Source: Sabellastarte sp. h YS-2021 (Eukaryota; Annelida; Polychaeta; Sabellida; Sabellidae). From it: a stretch of 64,000 bases of DNA. Positions 31,401-43,204 of the stretch are shown here, piece after piece. The position numbers and the translations under genes are program-made. Each line of letters opens with the position of its first letter. Within the stretch, counting starts at the first letter, position 1. The DNA lies in NCBI GenBank assembly GCA_964017235.1, contig OZ024935.1, positions 29,615,596-29,679,595 on the forward strand, read 5' to 3'. The notes beneath the pieces were generated by a model, which was not told where the DNA came from, did no database searches, and saw only the letters and a program-made list of their open reading frames with translations.

Positions 31401-31870
31401 GATGATTACTTCTTGAGAGAGTATTCATTTAATAGTGTGATAAAGTGGTTGGATAAAGAGAATGAATATTCAGGTGTTGTGGGTTTGCATATAACCTGTG
31501 CAGTGTGCAATTGATGAGCAATGATCTTATTTACATATCTCAGCACTTCAAACTGTGTATTAAATTTTGTCATGTATAAGTTTTAAAAGTGTGTTTAAAT
31601 TTCTTGGGGTTTGTACAACAAGGTTTAAATCAATGCTTGAATGTATATTATGATGGCATAGGTTATCTTATTAACACTTGACGATAGGAGAGGGTTATTG
31701 TAATCTGTCCTGCTGTCTGTAACCTGTAACCTTTTCACTCTTATAACTCAAAAACTATAGCACTGATCAAGCTAAAATTTCATGAACAGATATTTCATTG
31801 GGCGCAGATGGATTTCTCCAAATTTGGTCTAATTTGATTGAAAATTAAAGTCAGGGGAGAGTTTTTCCTA
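31401..31870. other. AT-rich DNA with one isolated copy of the shared motif
   Basis: At 31736-31785 CTTATAACTCAAAAACTATA then GCTAAAATTTCATG matches the core motif described in the findings. Otherwise nothing is recognised. Confidence 0.5.
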
Positions 31871-32319
31871 TTAAGCGTCCCGCAAGGGACGCTTGTTTGT
31901 GTATGGGAGACCTTCAGGCTCCGCCGGCTCCGCATTTTGTTTTCCTTATAACTCTGTAACCGTTAGGCGGATTCTTTTCAAATTTGGCAAGTTTAGGCAG
32001 TAGCCTTGGGGAATTTTTTTGAATATACTGCAGTGACATTTCAACCAATCAGAGAGGTCACATGACCAAAAATGTCTTTTTTCGATGGGGAAGCTTGTCC
32101 GGATGATAACTTGAAAGGAATTTTATCAATTCACCTGAAACTTGGCAAATACATTCATTCTATTAAAATCTGGAAACATTAGATTTTGGCATTGATTGGT
32201 TAAGAAATGGCCGAGTAATTAATGATTAATTGTATCCCCGACGCGAAGCGGGGATACTATGGATTCATCATCGTTGTCGCCCGCGCCCTCGTCCGCGTCC
32301 GCAGAGATTTCTTGTTAGC

Positions 32320-32617
32320 GACCTACAGTCCACATTTCTTTCCGGATTTCTTTCATATTTGGCAGGTGGCTTGATATGGTAGAGGACTCGCCACCCTATC
32401 TTTTTGGTAGGCTTTATGTCTAAATTAGGCCTGTGGTAGACAAAAATGTCTAAAATGTGGAATATTGCTTGTTAGCGACCTACAGTCCACATTTCTTTCC
32501 AGATTTCTTTCATATTTGGCAGGTGGCTTGGTATGCTAGAGGACTCGCCACCCTATATATTTAGTAGGCTTTATGTCTAAATTAAGCCTCTGGTAGACAA
32601 AAATGTCTAAAATGCAT
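32320..32617 (+). repeat. 149-bp direct repeat, two copies
   Basis: Starts TGTTAGCGACCTACAGTCCA at 32321 and 32470, with CATATTTGGCAGGTGGCTTG and GACTCGCCACCCTAT in each. Part of it recurs near 33860 (GGTAGGCTTTATGTCTAAAT). Confidence 0.92.
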
Positions 32618-32639
32618 TAAAAGTCATGAAATCATGCAC

Positions 32640-33745
32640 TAAATCACTTATAACTTGAAAAGTGTTGCATTTAGAGCATTTTGTTAAAATATGTTATTCA
32701 GCTACTTTTTTCATAGCTACAACATGGTGAGTAACTTGGGTGTCTGTCTCAATAGCTAAGTGAGTAATAGCTACTTTTGGGCTTTTCAGTAACTTCCACC
32801 ATGAGTAAAATCACTTGTAACTTGAAAACTATTGCATTTACACAATTTTGTATCAATATGTTATTCAGCTACTTTTGGGTCAGCTATAACATAGTAAAAT
32901 TTCAGACCTGTAGCTCATGGCATAGCTGAGTAATAGTTACTTTTAGGTTATCACTGTTGAGTAAATTACTTATAACTTCAAAAGTATTACATTTAGAGTA
33001 TTTTGTTTCAATATGTTATTCACCTATTTTGGAGTCGGCTATAACATAGTGAAGTTCCAGACCTGTGGCTCATTGCATAGCTGAGTAATAGCTACTTTGA
33101 AGTTCACACTGTTGAGTAAATCAGTTGTAATTGGAAAACTATTGCATTTACAGAAATTTGTGTAAATATGTTATTCAGCTACTTTTGGGTCAGCTATAAC
33201 ATAGTGAAATTACAGACCTGTAGCTCATGGCACAACTGAGCAATAGCTATTTTCAGGTACTGACTGTTGAGTAAATGACTTGTAACTTGAAAAATATTGC
33301 ATTTGGAGTATTTTGTTAATATATGTTGTTCACCTACTTTTGGGTCAGCTATAGCATCGTGAAATTACAGACTTATAGCTCATGGCATAGCTGAGCAATA
33401 GCCATTTTCAGGTTCTCACTATTGAGTAAATCAGTTGTAACTTGAAAACTATTGCATTTACAGTATTTTGCTTAAATATGTTGTTCACCTAATTTTTGGT
33501 CAGCTATAACATAGAAAAAATTCAGACATGTAGCTCATTGCATAGCTGAGTAATAGCTACTTTGAGGTTATCACTGTTGAGTAAATCAGTTATAACGTGA
33601 AAACTATTACATTTACAGTATTTTGTTTAAATATGTTATTCACATAATTTTTGGTCAGCTATAACAGAGTGAAATTGCAGACCGCTATGTCATGGCATAG
33701 CTTACCAATATCTACTTTCAGGTTCTCACTGTTGAGTAAATCATT
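32640..33745 (+). repeat. 155-bp tandem array, about seven units
   Basis: Units share AACTTGAAAACTATTGCATT, ATATGTTATTCACCTACTTT, GGTCAGCTATAACATAGTGA and GACCTGTAGCTCATGGCATA. Spacing is 155 bp for most (167 for the first). Block order matches the 132-bp unit, so both descend from one ancestor. Confidence 0.93.
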
Positions 33746-33939
33746 GTATCCACTGGATAGCCGCAGTGTGTAGAGAGATTTCACCATTACCGCTCTAATG
33801 AAAAAAATATATTATAGCTAGCCTTCTCAAGTTTGCAAGGTATATTAGAGGGTGCACCACAGTATTCTATTGGTAGGCTTTATGTCTAAATTAGGCCTGT
33901 GGCTAAATTACATGCCTACTAAAAATGAGTAATTCTGCA

Positions 33940-34915
33940 TTTTCTCTAAAAAGTATTGCAGATAGCAAATTTTTCTTAAATAACTCATTCACCTACTTTT
34001 GGGAGAGCTTTCACATGCTGAAGTTCCAGACCTGTAGGTAATTACTCACCTACTCAAAATGAGTAAATGCGAATTATCTCTAAAAGTATTGCAGATAGCC
34101 AATTTTTCTCAAATAACTCATTCACATACTTTTGGGGAGAGCTTTCACTTGGTGAAGTTTCAGACCCGTAGGTAATTACTCACCTACTCAAAATGAGTAA
34201 ATGCGAATTATCTCTAAAAGTATTGCAGATAGCCAATTTTTGTCAAATAACTCATTCACCTACTTTTGGGAGAGCTTTCACTTGGTGAAGTTTCAGACCC
34301 GTAGGTAATTACTCACCTATTGAAAATGAGTAAATGCAAATTATCTCTAAAAGTATTGCAGATAGCCAATTTTTGTCAAATAACTCCTTCAGCTACTTTT
34401 GGGAGACCTTTCACTTGAAGTTTCAGACCCGTAGCTAATTATTCACCTACTCAAAATGAGTAAATGCTAATTATCTCTAAAAGTATTGCAGATATCCAAT
34501 TCTTATCAAATAACTGATCTACTTTTGGGAGAGCTTTCACATGCTGAAGTTCCAGACCCGTAGGTAATTACTCACCTACTGAAAATGAGTAAATTCGAAT
34601 TATCTCTAAAAGTATTATAGATAGCCAATTTTTCTCAAATAACTCATTCATCTACTTTTGGGAGAGCTTTCACATGGTGAAGTTCCAGACCCATAGGTAA
34701 TTACTCACCTACTGAAAATGAGTAAATTGGAATTATCTCTAAAAGTATTGTAGATAGCCAATTTTTCTCAAATAACTCATTCGCCTACTTTTGAGAGAGC
34801 TTTCACTTGGTGAAGTTCCAGACCCGTAGCTAATTATTCACCTACTCAAAATGAGTAAATGCGAATTATCTCTAGAAGTATTGCAGATAGCCAGTATTTC
34901 TCAAATAACTCATTA
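33940..34915 (+). repeat. 132-bp tandem array in the nested element, about seven units
   Basis: Same unit as in copies A and B, with minor variants (CCGTAGGTAATTACTCACC instead of CCATAGCTAATTACTCACC). Confidence 0.95.
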
Positions 34916-34918
34916 ATA

Positions 34919-35106
34919 TGAAAACAACTTATAGGAAGTCATGGGCTGCAAATCTTTTCATGTGGTCAGATTTGACCTTGGGCCCCTCCTGCTTATTATT
35001 GGTCCTAGAGGCTTGCAATGTGAAAACGACTTATAGGAAATCATGGGCTGCGAATCTTTTGATGTGGTCAGACTTCACCTTGGGCCCCTGCTACAGGGCC
35101 AAATAA
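34919..35106 (+). repeat. 107-bp direct duplication near the nested element's 3' end
   Basis: CTTATAGGAARTCATGGGCT, then ATGTGGTCAGA, then CCTTGGGCCCCT occur twice. The open frame spanning both copies (TTYRKSWAANL twice) is a consequence of the duplication, not evidence of a protein. Confidence 0.9.
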
Positions 35107-35239
35107 GGGTAGCCAAACTTAAAAGTGCTTTCAGCTTGCTTATTAACGAAAAATGCTGTTTATCTTCTAAACTATGTTACTTGGCCTTTGTCGGTGGATA
35201 CATCCAGCATCTGGCCACAGATGCGTCCTTAGTCTAGTT

Positions 35240-35870
35240 AATCATTATGAATTTTCCAAATAAGGAAAACACAAAAATGCTTATATCTCGAAAACCGTGC
35301 TAGATAGAGCGATTTTGACGAAATTTTTGACCCCCACGGTATCCCTGGAGAGTAGCCATGCCAATTTTCAAAAAAAATTTGTCTCGCCAAAAATGGCGGC
35401 CATTTTGAATTTTCGAATTTTTCGCAAAAATTGCAAAACATAAAAATGCTCAATCTCGAAAACCCTCCTAGATAGAGCGATTTCGACGAAAATTTTGACC
35501 CGCAGGGTATCTCTGCAGAGTAGCCATGCCAATTTTCAAAAAAAATTTGTCTCGCAAAAAATGGCGGCCATTTTGAATTTTCGAATTTTTCTCAAAAATT
35601 GCAAAACATAAAAATGCTTATATCTCGAAAACCGTGCTAGATAGAGCGATTTTGACGAAATTTTTGACCCACAGGGTATCTCTGCAGAGTAGCCATGCCA
35701 ATTTTCAAAAAAAGATTTTCTTGCCAAAAATGGCGGCCATTTTGAATTTTTGAATTTTTGCGCAAAAATTGCAAAACACAAAAAATGCTAATATTTCAAA
35801 AACCGTGCTACATAGAGCGATTTCGACGAAATTTTTGATCTTCAGGGTATCTGCAGAGCAGCTATCCCAA
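35240..35870 (+). repeat. 170-bp tandem array in copy B, about four units
   Basis: Same unit as 24325-25275 (AAAACCGTGCTAGATAGAGC, AAAATGGCGGCCATTTTGAA). It resumes immediately after the nested element. Confidence 0.95.
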
Positions 35871-37600
35871 AGAGCTTTCACTTGGTGAAGTTTCAGACCC
35901 GTAGCTAATTATTCACCTACTCAAAATGAGTAAATGCTAATTATCTCTGAAACTATTGTGGATACCCAATTTTTATCAAATAACTCATTCATCTACTTTT
36001 GGGAGAGCTTTCACATGGTGAAGTTTCAGACCCGTAGATAATTACTCACCTACTCAAAATGAGTAAATGCGAATTATCTCTTAAAAGTATTGCAGATAGC
36101 CAATTTTTCTCAAATAACTCATTCATCTACTTTTGGAAGAGCTTTCACATGGTCAAGTTTCAGACCCATAGCTAATTACTCACCTACTCAAAATGAGTAA
36201 ATGCGAATTACCTCTAAAAGTATTGCAGATAGCCAATTTTTCTCAAATAACTCCTTCACCTACTTTTGGGAGAGCTTTCACTCGGTGAAGTTTCAGACCC
36301 ATAGCTAATTACTCACCTACTCAAAATGAGTAAATGCTAATTATCTCAAAAACTATTGGGGATACCCAATTTTTATCAAATAACTCATTCATGTACTTTT
36401 GGGAGAGCTTTCACATGGTCAAGTTTCAGACCCGTAGATAATTACTCACCTACTCAAAATGACTAAATGCGAATTATCTCTTAAAAGTATTGCAGATAGC
36501 CAATTTTTCTCAAATAACTCATTCACCTACTTTTGGAAGAGCTTTCGCATGGTGAAGTTTCAGACCCATAGGTAATTACTCACCTACTCAAAATGAGTAA
36601 ATGCGAATTATCTCTAAAAGTATTGCAGATAGCCAATTTTTCTCAAATAACTCATTCACCTACTTTTGGGAGAGCTTTCACTCCATGAAGTTTCAGACCC
36701 ATAGCTAATTATTCACTTACTCAAAATAAGTAAAATGCTAATTATCTGTAAAAGTATTGCGGATACCCAATTTTTATCAAATAACTCATTCACTTACTTG
36801 TGGGAGAGCTTTCACATGGTGAAGTTTCAGACCCATAGCTAATTACTCACCTACTCAAAATGAGTAAATGTGAATTACCTCTAAAAGTATTGCAGATAGC
36901 CAATTTTTGTCAAATAACTCCTTCACCTACTTTGGGGAGAGCTTTCACTCGGTGAAGTTTCAGACCCATAGCTAATTACGCACCTACTCAAAATGAGTAA
37001 ATGCTAAATTATCTCAAAAACTATTGCGGATACCCAATTTTTATCAAATAATTCATTCATGTACTTTTGGGAGAGCTTTTACATGGTCAAGTTTCAGACC
37101 CGTAGATAATTACTCACCTACTCAAAATGACTAAATGCGAATTATCTCTTAAAAGTATTGCAGATAGCCAATTTTTCTCAAATAACTCTTTCACCTACTT
37201 TTGGAAGAGCTTTCACATGGTGAAGTTTCAGACCCATAGCTAATTACTCACCTACTCAAAATGAGTAAATGCGAATTATCTCTAAAAGTATTGCAGATAG
37301 CCAATTTTTCTCAAATAACTCATTCACCTACTTTTGGGAGAGCTTTCACTTGAAGTTTCAGACCCATAGCTAATTATTCACCTACTCAAAATGAGTAAAT
37401 GCGAATTATCTCTAAAAGTATTGCGGATACCCAATTTTTATCAAATAACTCATTCATCTACTTTTGGGCGAACTTTCACTTGATGAAGTTCCAGACCCAT
37501 AGGTAATTACTCACCTATTCAAGAGGAGTAAATGTGAATTATCTCTTAATAGTATTGCAGATAGCCAATTTTTCTCAAATAACTCATTCACCTACTTTTG
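35870..37600 (+). repeat. 132-bp tandem array in copy B, about thirteen units
   Basis: Continuous array with 128-134 bp spacing and some higher-order pattern: units with CTAAATTATCTCAAAAACTA and GTACTTTTGGGAGAGC variants recur about every four to five units. Two diverged 170-bp units follow at 37690-37975. Confidence 0.95.
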
Positions 37601-38900
37601 GAAGAGCTTTCACACACGAAAATGATAAATTGTGAATATCTCAGAAAAGCTATTTCTTCTCCTTTAATGTTCGGCGGGAGATACACACCGCGGCAGTGGT
37701 CTTGTCAAAAAATTTTCTCTCCCCAAAAATGGTGGCCATTTTGAATTTTCAAAGTTTTTGCAAAACACAAAAATGCTTATATCTCGAAAACCGTGCTAGA
37801 TGGAGGGAACTCAACAAAATTTTTGACCTGCTGGGTATTTCTGCAGAGTAGCCATGCCAATTTTCAAAATATTTTTGTCTTGCCAAATATAGCGGACATT
37901 TTGAATTTTCGAATTTTTTGCAAAACACAAAAATGCTTATATCTTGAAAACCGTGCTAGATAGAGCAGACTGCACTGACTTTGGTTGCCACAATAGTATA
38001 AGGCTAGAAACGAAGCATTTTCTTAATACTTTAGCACTCACCTTTATATCCTTTTCGGGACGCTTTGTTTTTGCTATGCAAAAACATTATCTTTTTTTTT
38101 GCGAGCGATCCTCTAGTTTTTAATTGGGTATATACTATGAAGCCTGCTTCTCTTGTCCCATATGTGAAAAATCAATATCTTGACTGGATTTTCTCCTCAC
38201 AAACTTTTGTCCAATCAGAAGTGGACTGTCTTGTGATTTAAGCAATGTGTAGTACATCCTAATTACGTCACTTCATTCATTATTTCTTTGTGGGGATATT
38301 TCTCACTACTAGCAGTACTGCTTGGAAGAGATTGCAAAAGAAACACAGGAAGGGCTTTGGCCTGCATTTTGCACCAAAGTATTTTGGTCACTGTCTTCCT
38401 GCACAGTTAAAATTTAAACAAAAATATATGGGCGATAATGAATACTTTATAACACAATTGAGTTGGGTGACATCCAGTCGAGCGTTTCGCTCTCTCCGAG
38501 TGCATCTTGTTTTACTTTTGTTGAGCACAGAATGCAGTACTTTGGTAACATTTAAACCTTTAAAATACAATCATCTTTTAAATGTAAGACAAAAATAATC
38601 CAAATTTGTGCCAATTTCAGGGGAGATTATAGGTCTAAAATAGCCACAAAAAGTGTAAAATATGTTACGCATTTCCAAGAAGGAAATAGAAAGGGGGTCC
38701 CACACTGCCAAATGTCACAAACTATGGCAAATGTCTTGTTTCATGCTCTACATAATTATATAGCTTCATAAAATTATTTCTGAATGTTTGAAATTTTTGG
38801 ACATTGTTCCCCCCAAATTATTGAATATACAGTTTGGGGTTAGTGATATCCATGTTATGTTACTGTCTGCATATAAAGTCATATCTCTTCACCTTTGCAG

Positions 38901-39072
38901 TATTGTTTCTTAATTGCAAAATCCCTAACAAAAAAATTTTTCCAAGAAAAGATTGAGGTCTGTCTCAAATTACCTATATCTGTACCTACACATCTGTACT
39001 ATTCATCAGCTCCCTGGGCTGTTGAAATGGCTTCTACTTTCAGAACTGGTAATGCCATTGATGCAGTTTTAA
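38901..39072 (+). other. possible internal exon (unknown protein)
   Basis: An acceptor TCTTCACCTTTGCAG is followed by an open stretch ending at a donor-like GTAAGT (TTTTAAT|GTAAGTA). It reads FFQEKIEVCLKLPISVPTHL then YYSSAPWAVEMASTFRTGNA then IDAVL. The composition looks like a globular protein, and the local sequence has less simple repeat than its surroundings. Family not recognised and no linked exon established. Confidence 0.35.
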
Positions 39073-39794
39073 TGTAAGTAAACCACTCTGAGGTTTGAAA
39101 CTTAAATTTTTGTTAATTTTCTGCTGATTTATATCTAAAACAAATGACTCTTGCAGTATAAAATGGAAACTCCATCATACGTGATGTAGTAGAAAAGTTG
39201 TCTCTCTCTCTTCAGCCAATGAGGAATATCCATACATACACAGATGCCTTTTAGAGTTATAAATTTTGATAAAAAAAGTATAGAAAGGCCACAAAATACT
39301 TTTTGCCAAGCTATCTTTCATCTTCTATGCTACCTGTAATAGTATCCGTTTCAATTATTGCAGTGTTCTTATAGCATTATAATTTAATACCTTGTTGTTC
39401 CTCTCACATTGCCAGGTACTGGGTTCAATTCACAGGCTGACCTTAAGTGAGAAAGTTGGTCTTTGCTTGCAAGTGCTCGATGAATTTCAGTGCAGAATTT
39501 TGATTGACTAGTATCCCCTCAATCTACTCCTCATGATCTAACCTTTTCAAAGTGATGAGAGTTACACCCAAATCAAGTGATCTATTCACCAAGTTTTACC
39601 TAATTAAGCTGTGTGCAACACAAGGAGATCAGTTTTGTCAGTCCTACTCTATGCTAAGGAGTTATATTTCTAAATATGCTTTGGTATTGCTGACCACTTG
39701 TTTGTAGTCCTTTGGCAGTCATTTAACCATTCATTTCTTCGAATATTTGGTGCATTTTTTATCAGGGTTTCAAGGTCAATGAAAAATTTACTAA

Positions 39795-39822
39795 TTAAGC
39801 ATCCCTTGAAAAGGCGATGCTT
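39795..39822. repeat. hairpin resembling a Helentron-like 5' end
   Basis: TTAAGCATCCC is followed by an inverse GATGCTTA with a partly paired centre. It has the same layout as TTAAGCGTCCC at 23945. No matching 3' end was found. Confidence 0.5.
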
Positions 39823-40389
39823 ATTGGTTTCACGTCCCATTTTCATACAGCATATGCCACCACCACTTTTGCAGTATTTTAAATAAGTTAAATATCTCTC
39901 TTAATATTAGGCCTTTAAAAATGATTTTTGACGGTTATAATCTGTAGGCATCGGAAATATTTTGACAGATTTGCCAAATATGACCTTTAACCTTTATAAA
40001 GTTCATATGAACAAAAACAAATTTTTTCTTGTACTTCCTTTTTATTAGACTGTCTCAGACATCACAATATAGGGATCCATAAAATTTGGCAAGTGCTTTT
40101 TTTGCATCACAATCTAGGAGCCATGCAAATTTCAGATCAATCGAGCCCTAATTGACTGATTGAGAGCCCATTGATTATCAATTAGTGAAAAAAGTGCTGA
40201 AGTTGACCCCTTCGGTTCATATTTTGTATATCTACTCAAATTGAGGACACAACACTGGTTCAATATGTTACTGAAGCACGAAAACTATCTTTATATAGCT
40301 GCAAAACTTAGATTCTCGTGTTTAGGTTACCTTAAAATCACCCAAGTCAGGTACCTTTGCTATGCAGAATGTAGGCAGAAGAGATTTGT

Positions 40390-41250
40390 ATAATGTCTAG
40401 TATCTCTTTTATTTTTGGATTCAGAGATTGAAAGTGGATTGGGAGGTAATAGGAGACCAAGGCCTGTAATTCCAAAAATCATGTCAACTTTGTCCCAATA
40501 GCCCCTCTCAAGGTCAAACTAGGTTCGTAAAGTTGAATTTCTTGAATTTGGCAGTGTATTTACAAAAGTGTTGCCTGAAGTCCTATAAATCTTACATTAT
40601 TCTTGTGGACTATTTAAACCTAGAAATGTGGCTTTTTTCCACCTTCTTGCATTTAAAGGTAAATTTTATGACTTGAAATTTGTCAGATTTTCTCTTCTTG
40701 CTTAATATATTTTTAATTATTGTAATTAGAACTTTAGAATATACTGGGAGGTAATAGAAACCATGGTCTGGGATTCCAAAAATCAAATTCCCCCCAGTTC
40801 TTTCTCTTGTATTTTGAAGTGTCTCTTTAAAATTATTACCTGAAATCCTCTAAAACTTAATTGATTTATTCTTCGAGACTGTCCAAACCTTGGGATGTGG
40901 GTTTTTGCCTCCTTCTTGCCTTTCAAAGTATATTTTAGTACCCTAAATGGGTCAGATTTTTCACTTATTGCTTAATATCTCTTTAATTATTGCAATTGGA
41001 CCTTTGGGATGTATTGGGAGGTAACAGAAAAACCAAGGACTCCGATTCCAATTATATCATCAAATCTGCCACCCGAGCCCTAACCTCAAGGTCAAACTGG
41101 GGTCATACATTTGAATGTCTTGAAATCCTATAAAAATTAATTGAATTATTCTTGATGACTATTCAAACCTAGCAGCATTGCTGTTTGCCCCCTTCTTACT
41201 TTTCAAGGTCAATTGTATGACCCTAATTTCACTTCTTGCTTAATTTTACA
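40390..41250 (+). repeat. about 290-bp diverged tandem repeat, three units
   Basis: Units share GGGAGGTAATAG, CCTTCTTGCNTTTNAA, CTTCTTGCTTAATAT and TTGTAATTAGAACTTTAGAA-like blocks, with restarts near 40390, 40700 and 40990. Divergence is high, so the array is old. Confidence 0.75.
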
Positions 41251-42229
41251 CACTTTTCATATGCAGCTGTGAATTACTAATGCCAACCCAATTTATGTAT
41301 TTTATAAGCCTTTATCTTTATCATTTTTTACTATTATTCACTTTCTGCTGTGGGACACTTGTTTTGATTGACTATTGAACAGGATTTAAAACTTTGAACT
41401 TTGATATGCAGTAATATTTCTTGCAATATTTGGACCTGTTGTCCCATGATTTTATCCTAAATAAAAATAAGTTTTGGTATCTCTGTCAGTACACTTTATT
41501 ATTTATTTCAGAATTTTTGGTTGGATTTAAAACATTTAGGGTTTTGAACATATGCTATTTGTGACTATGCAAGACATAAATATTTCCGTGATGGTACTTA
41601 TATGGGAAATTTCTCATATCAATAATTTGAAACTTAAAGCTGGAAGAATATTTAATCCAACTTTTTATCACAAGTGTAATGTCAATAATTGATGCCAAAT
41701 TTGAATTTAACCCTTAATTAAAGGCTTAAGAGTTTCAGATTGCTAATATTATTTTAGTTTAAATGGATTTCTTATGAATTGACTTCTTATATACTAATTT
41801 TTAAAATACAGATTACATTTATTGAAGTATCAATATGTTATCTCAAATTATGAAAAAAAATTGAAAAGTATCATCCATTCCTGATGTGTATTGTTACTAT
41901 AATTTCAGATGGAATATATTTATGTATATTTTGTGTCATAAATTTATTCCGCAGTTATAAACCTTTTCCGTGGTTTAAGCTCATGAATATTATTTAAGGA
42001 AAACGCAAATATTTGTGGAAGGACTGACATTGTGATAATTCATTTAATTATATTTTGTTCGTACATCAGATTTAAGATTTTTTGCAAATTAATTTTATAT
42101 TAACTTAAAGGTGGGGAAGCTGCATAAAGGAATTAAAACTAAAAATTTAAATAACAATGTAAAATAATTAATGTAAAATAATTTATTTTCTTTTGTCTAA
42201 CATTAGAAAGAAAGATATAGTTATATAAG
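41251..42229. other. AT-rich spacer
   Basis: No gene, RNA or element recognised. Confidence 0.5.
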
Positions 42230-42332
42230 CATGTCATGGTAACTCTGTTACAAAAAAAAAAAAAAAAAAAAAGTAAAAAAAAAGGAAGATGTTAAAAAAA
42301 AAGTTAAAAAAAGGGAAGAGTTACCATGATGC
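42230..42332. repeat. poly-A tract flanked by inverted repeat (site 1)
   Basis: TCATGGTAACTCTG, a 22-base A run and further A-rich sequence, then AGAGTTACCATGATG. The flanks pair, so the A-rich stretch would form the loop of a hairpin. Confidence 0.8.
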
Positions 42333-42894
42333 AAGTCTGAAGTCTTTTTCCAAATTTTCATATCAAATTTATAACTGGTAATCTGTGCTATTTTATAGTT
42401 ACTTTATTTTAACATTTTAGATGAAATGAAGCCTTTATGCCATTCCATGCCTCTTAATGCCTCTTCATGTATTATTGTATTTTCTGGGAACATGGTACAG
42501 AAGGATAACTTCTTGATTTGTGGATTTATCCAGCTCTCACTGCTGGTAATTGAGGTGTAGTTTGTCTATGATTTCAATAATTTTATGCTATTGTAGAAGT
42601 GTGAGACTCATTTTGTTCCCAAATATTTGTGTATTATAAATGGGTTTAACTGACAGAGTGATACCTGTATGATCAACAAAAGAGAAACAATCCGGTCACT
42701 AATTAGTCTGTTTCCTTGTCCATAAAACTGTTCAATTTTCATTATTTAAAAAATGAAGTTACTTGTATTTATTATGTTCAATTATTTATTATCAGTAGTC
42801 ATATAGAGGTTTTATTTGGTTTTCTATAATTTTGTTTTGTAACCACGAGAAATGTCTTTCAATGTATAAAAATGTGTCTGGTTTTATAAATGCC

Positions 42895-42965
42895 TTGTTA
42901 TGGTAACCATCCTTCCAAAAAAAAAAAAAAAAAAAAAAAAGATGGTCCGTGGATTGCCATAATGT
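42895..42965. repeat. poly-A tract flanked by inverted repeat (site 2)
   Basis: TTATGGTAACCATCC, a long A run, then GATGGTCCGTGG and ATTGCCATAATG. It has the same design as site 1, about 650 bp away. ACATGGTAACA and ACATGGTGATAA near 48330 and 48530 may belong to the same family. Confidence 0.7.
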
Positions 42966-43204
42966 AAATCAGACAGATTTAAAACTATACTTGTTTTCTG
43001 TAGAATATATTCTTCCTGCATTGGTATTGGGATAAACATACTTTTTCTGATTTATGTTTGTAAAACTTGATTTAATTTGAAGTTTCTAAATAATGTGTAA
43101 AAGGAATGTAAAAAGTGTTCATATACAGAATAGAATAGAATAGAATATCATATGATAATCAAAATCCATGTTTTGTTTAAACTTTAACTGTTTGAAAAGT
43201 CATT

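Larger units (their letters stand above)
32230..35237 (+). mobile_element. Helentron-like element of a related family, nested in copy B
   Basis: Begins TTGTATCCCCG with a 5' hairpin (GTATCCCCG and CGGGGATAC, 32232-32257). Near the 3' end are CGGTGGATAC (35192-35201, an imperfect inverse of the 5' terminus), a perfect hairpin GCATCTG-GCCA-CAGATGC (35207-35224) and the end GTCCTTAGTCTAG. The insertion lies between A and T of the host element. Contents in order: two 149-bp repeats (32320-32617), about seven 155-bp units, about seven 132-bp units, and a 107-bp duplication (34919-35106). No coding capacity. Confidence 0.8.
31871..38116 (+). mobile_element. Helentron-like non-autonomous element, copy B (carries a nested element)
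   Basis: Same ends as copy A: TTAAGCGTCCC with the 5' hairpin, then near the 3' end CGGGACGCTT, the TGTTTTTGC/GCAAAAACA hairpin and GCGAGCGATCCTCTAG, flanked by A and T. The first 360 bp and the last 400 bp match copy A closely. It is longer because of the nested element at 32230-35237 and because its 132-bp array has about 13 units against five in copy A. Copy A supplies the empty site (GATTAATTAATCATT). Confidence 0.8.
38117..40389. other. AT-rich DNA with one exon candidate and one hairpin
   Basis: Short frames near 38290-38598 have no recognisable similarity. A possible exon (38901-39072) and a hairpin repeat start (39795-39822) are listed separately. TTATAATCTGTAGGCATCGG at 39935 is a weak copy of the shared motif. 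Confidence 0.45.

Noticed and set aside
34918..35106. 62-codon frame with duplicated TTYRKSWAAN as a protein with internal repeats
   Set aside because: It is the translation of a 107-bp direct duplication inside a non-coding element.
31300..38116. CRISPR array
   Set aside because: Repeats are long, contiguous and diverged, without spacers, and the setting is an animal genome.
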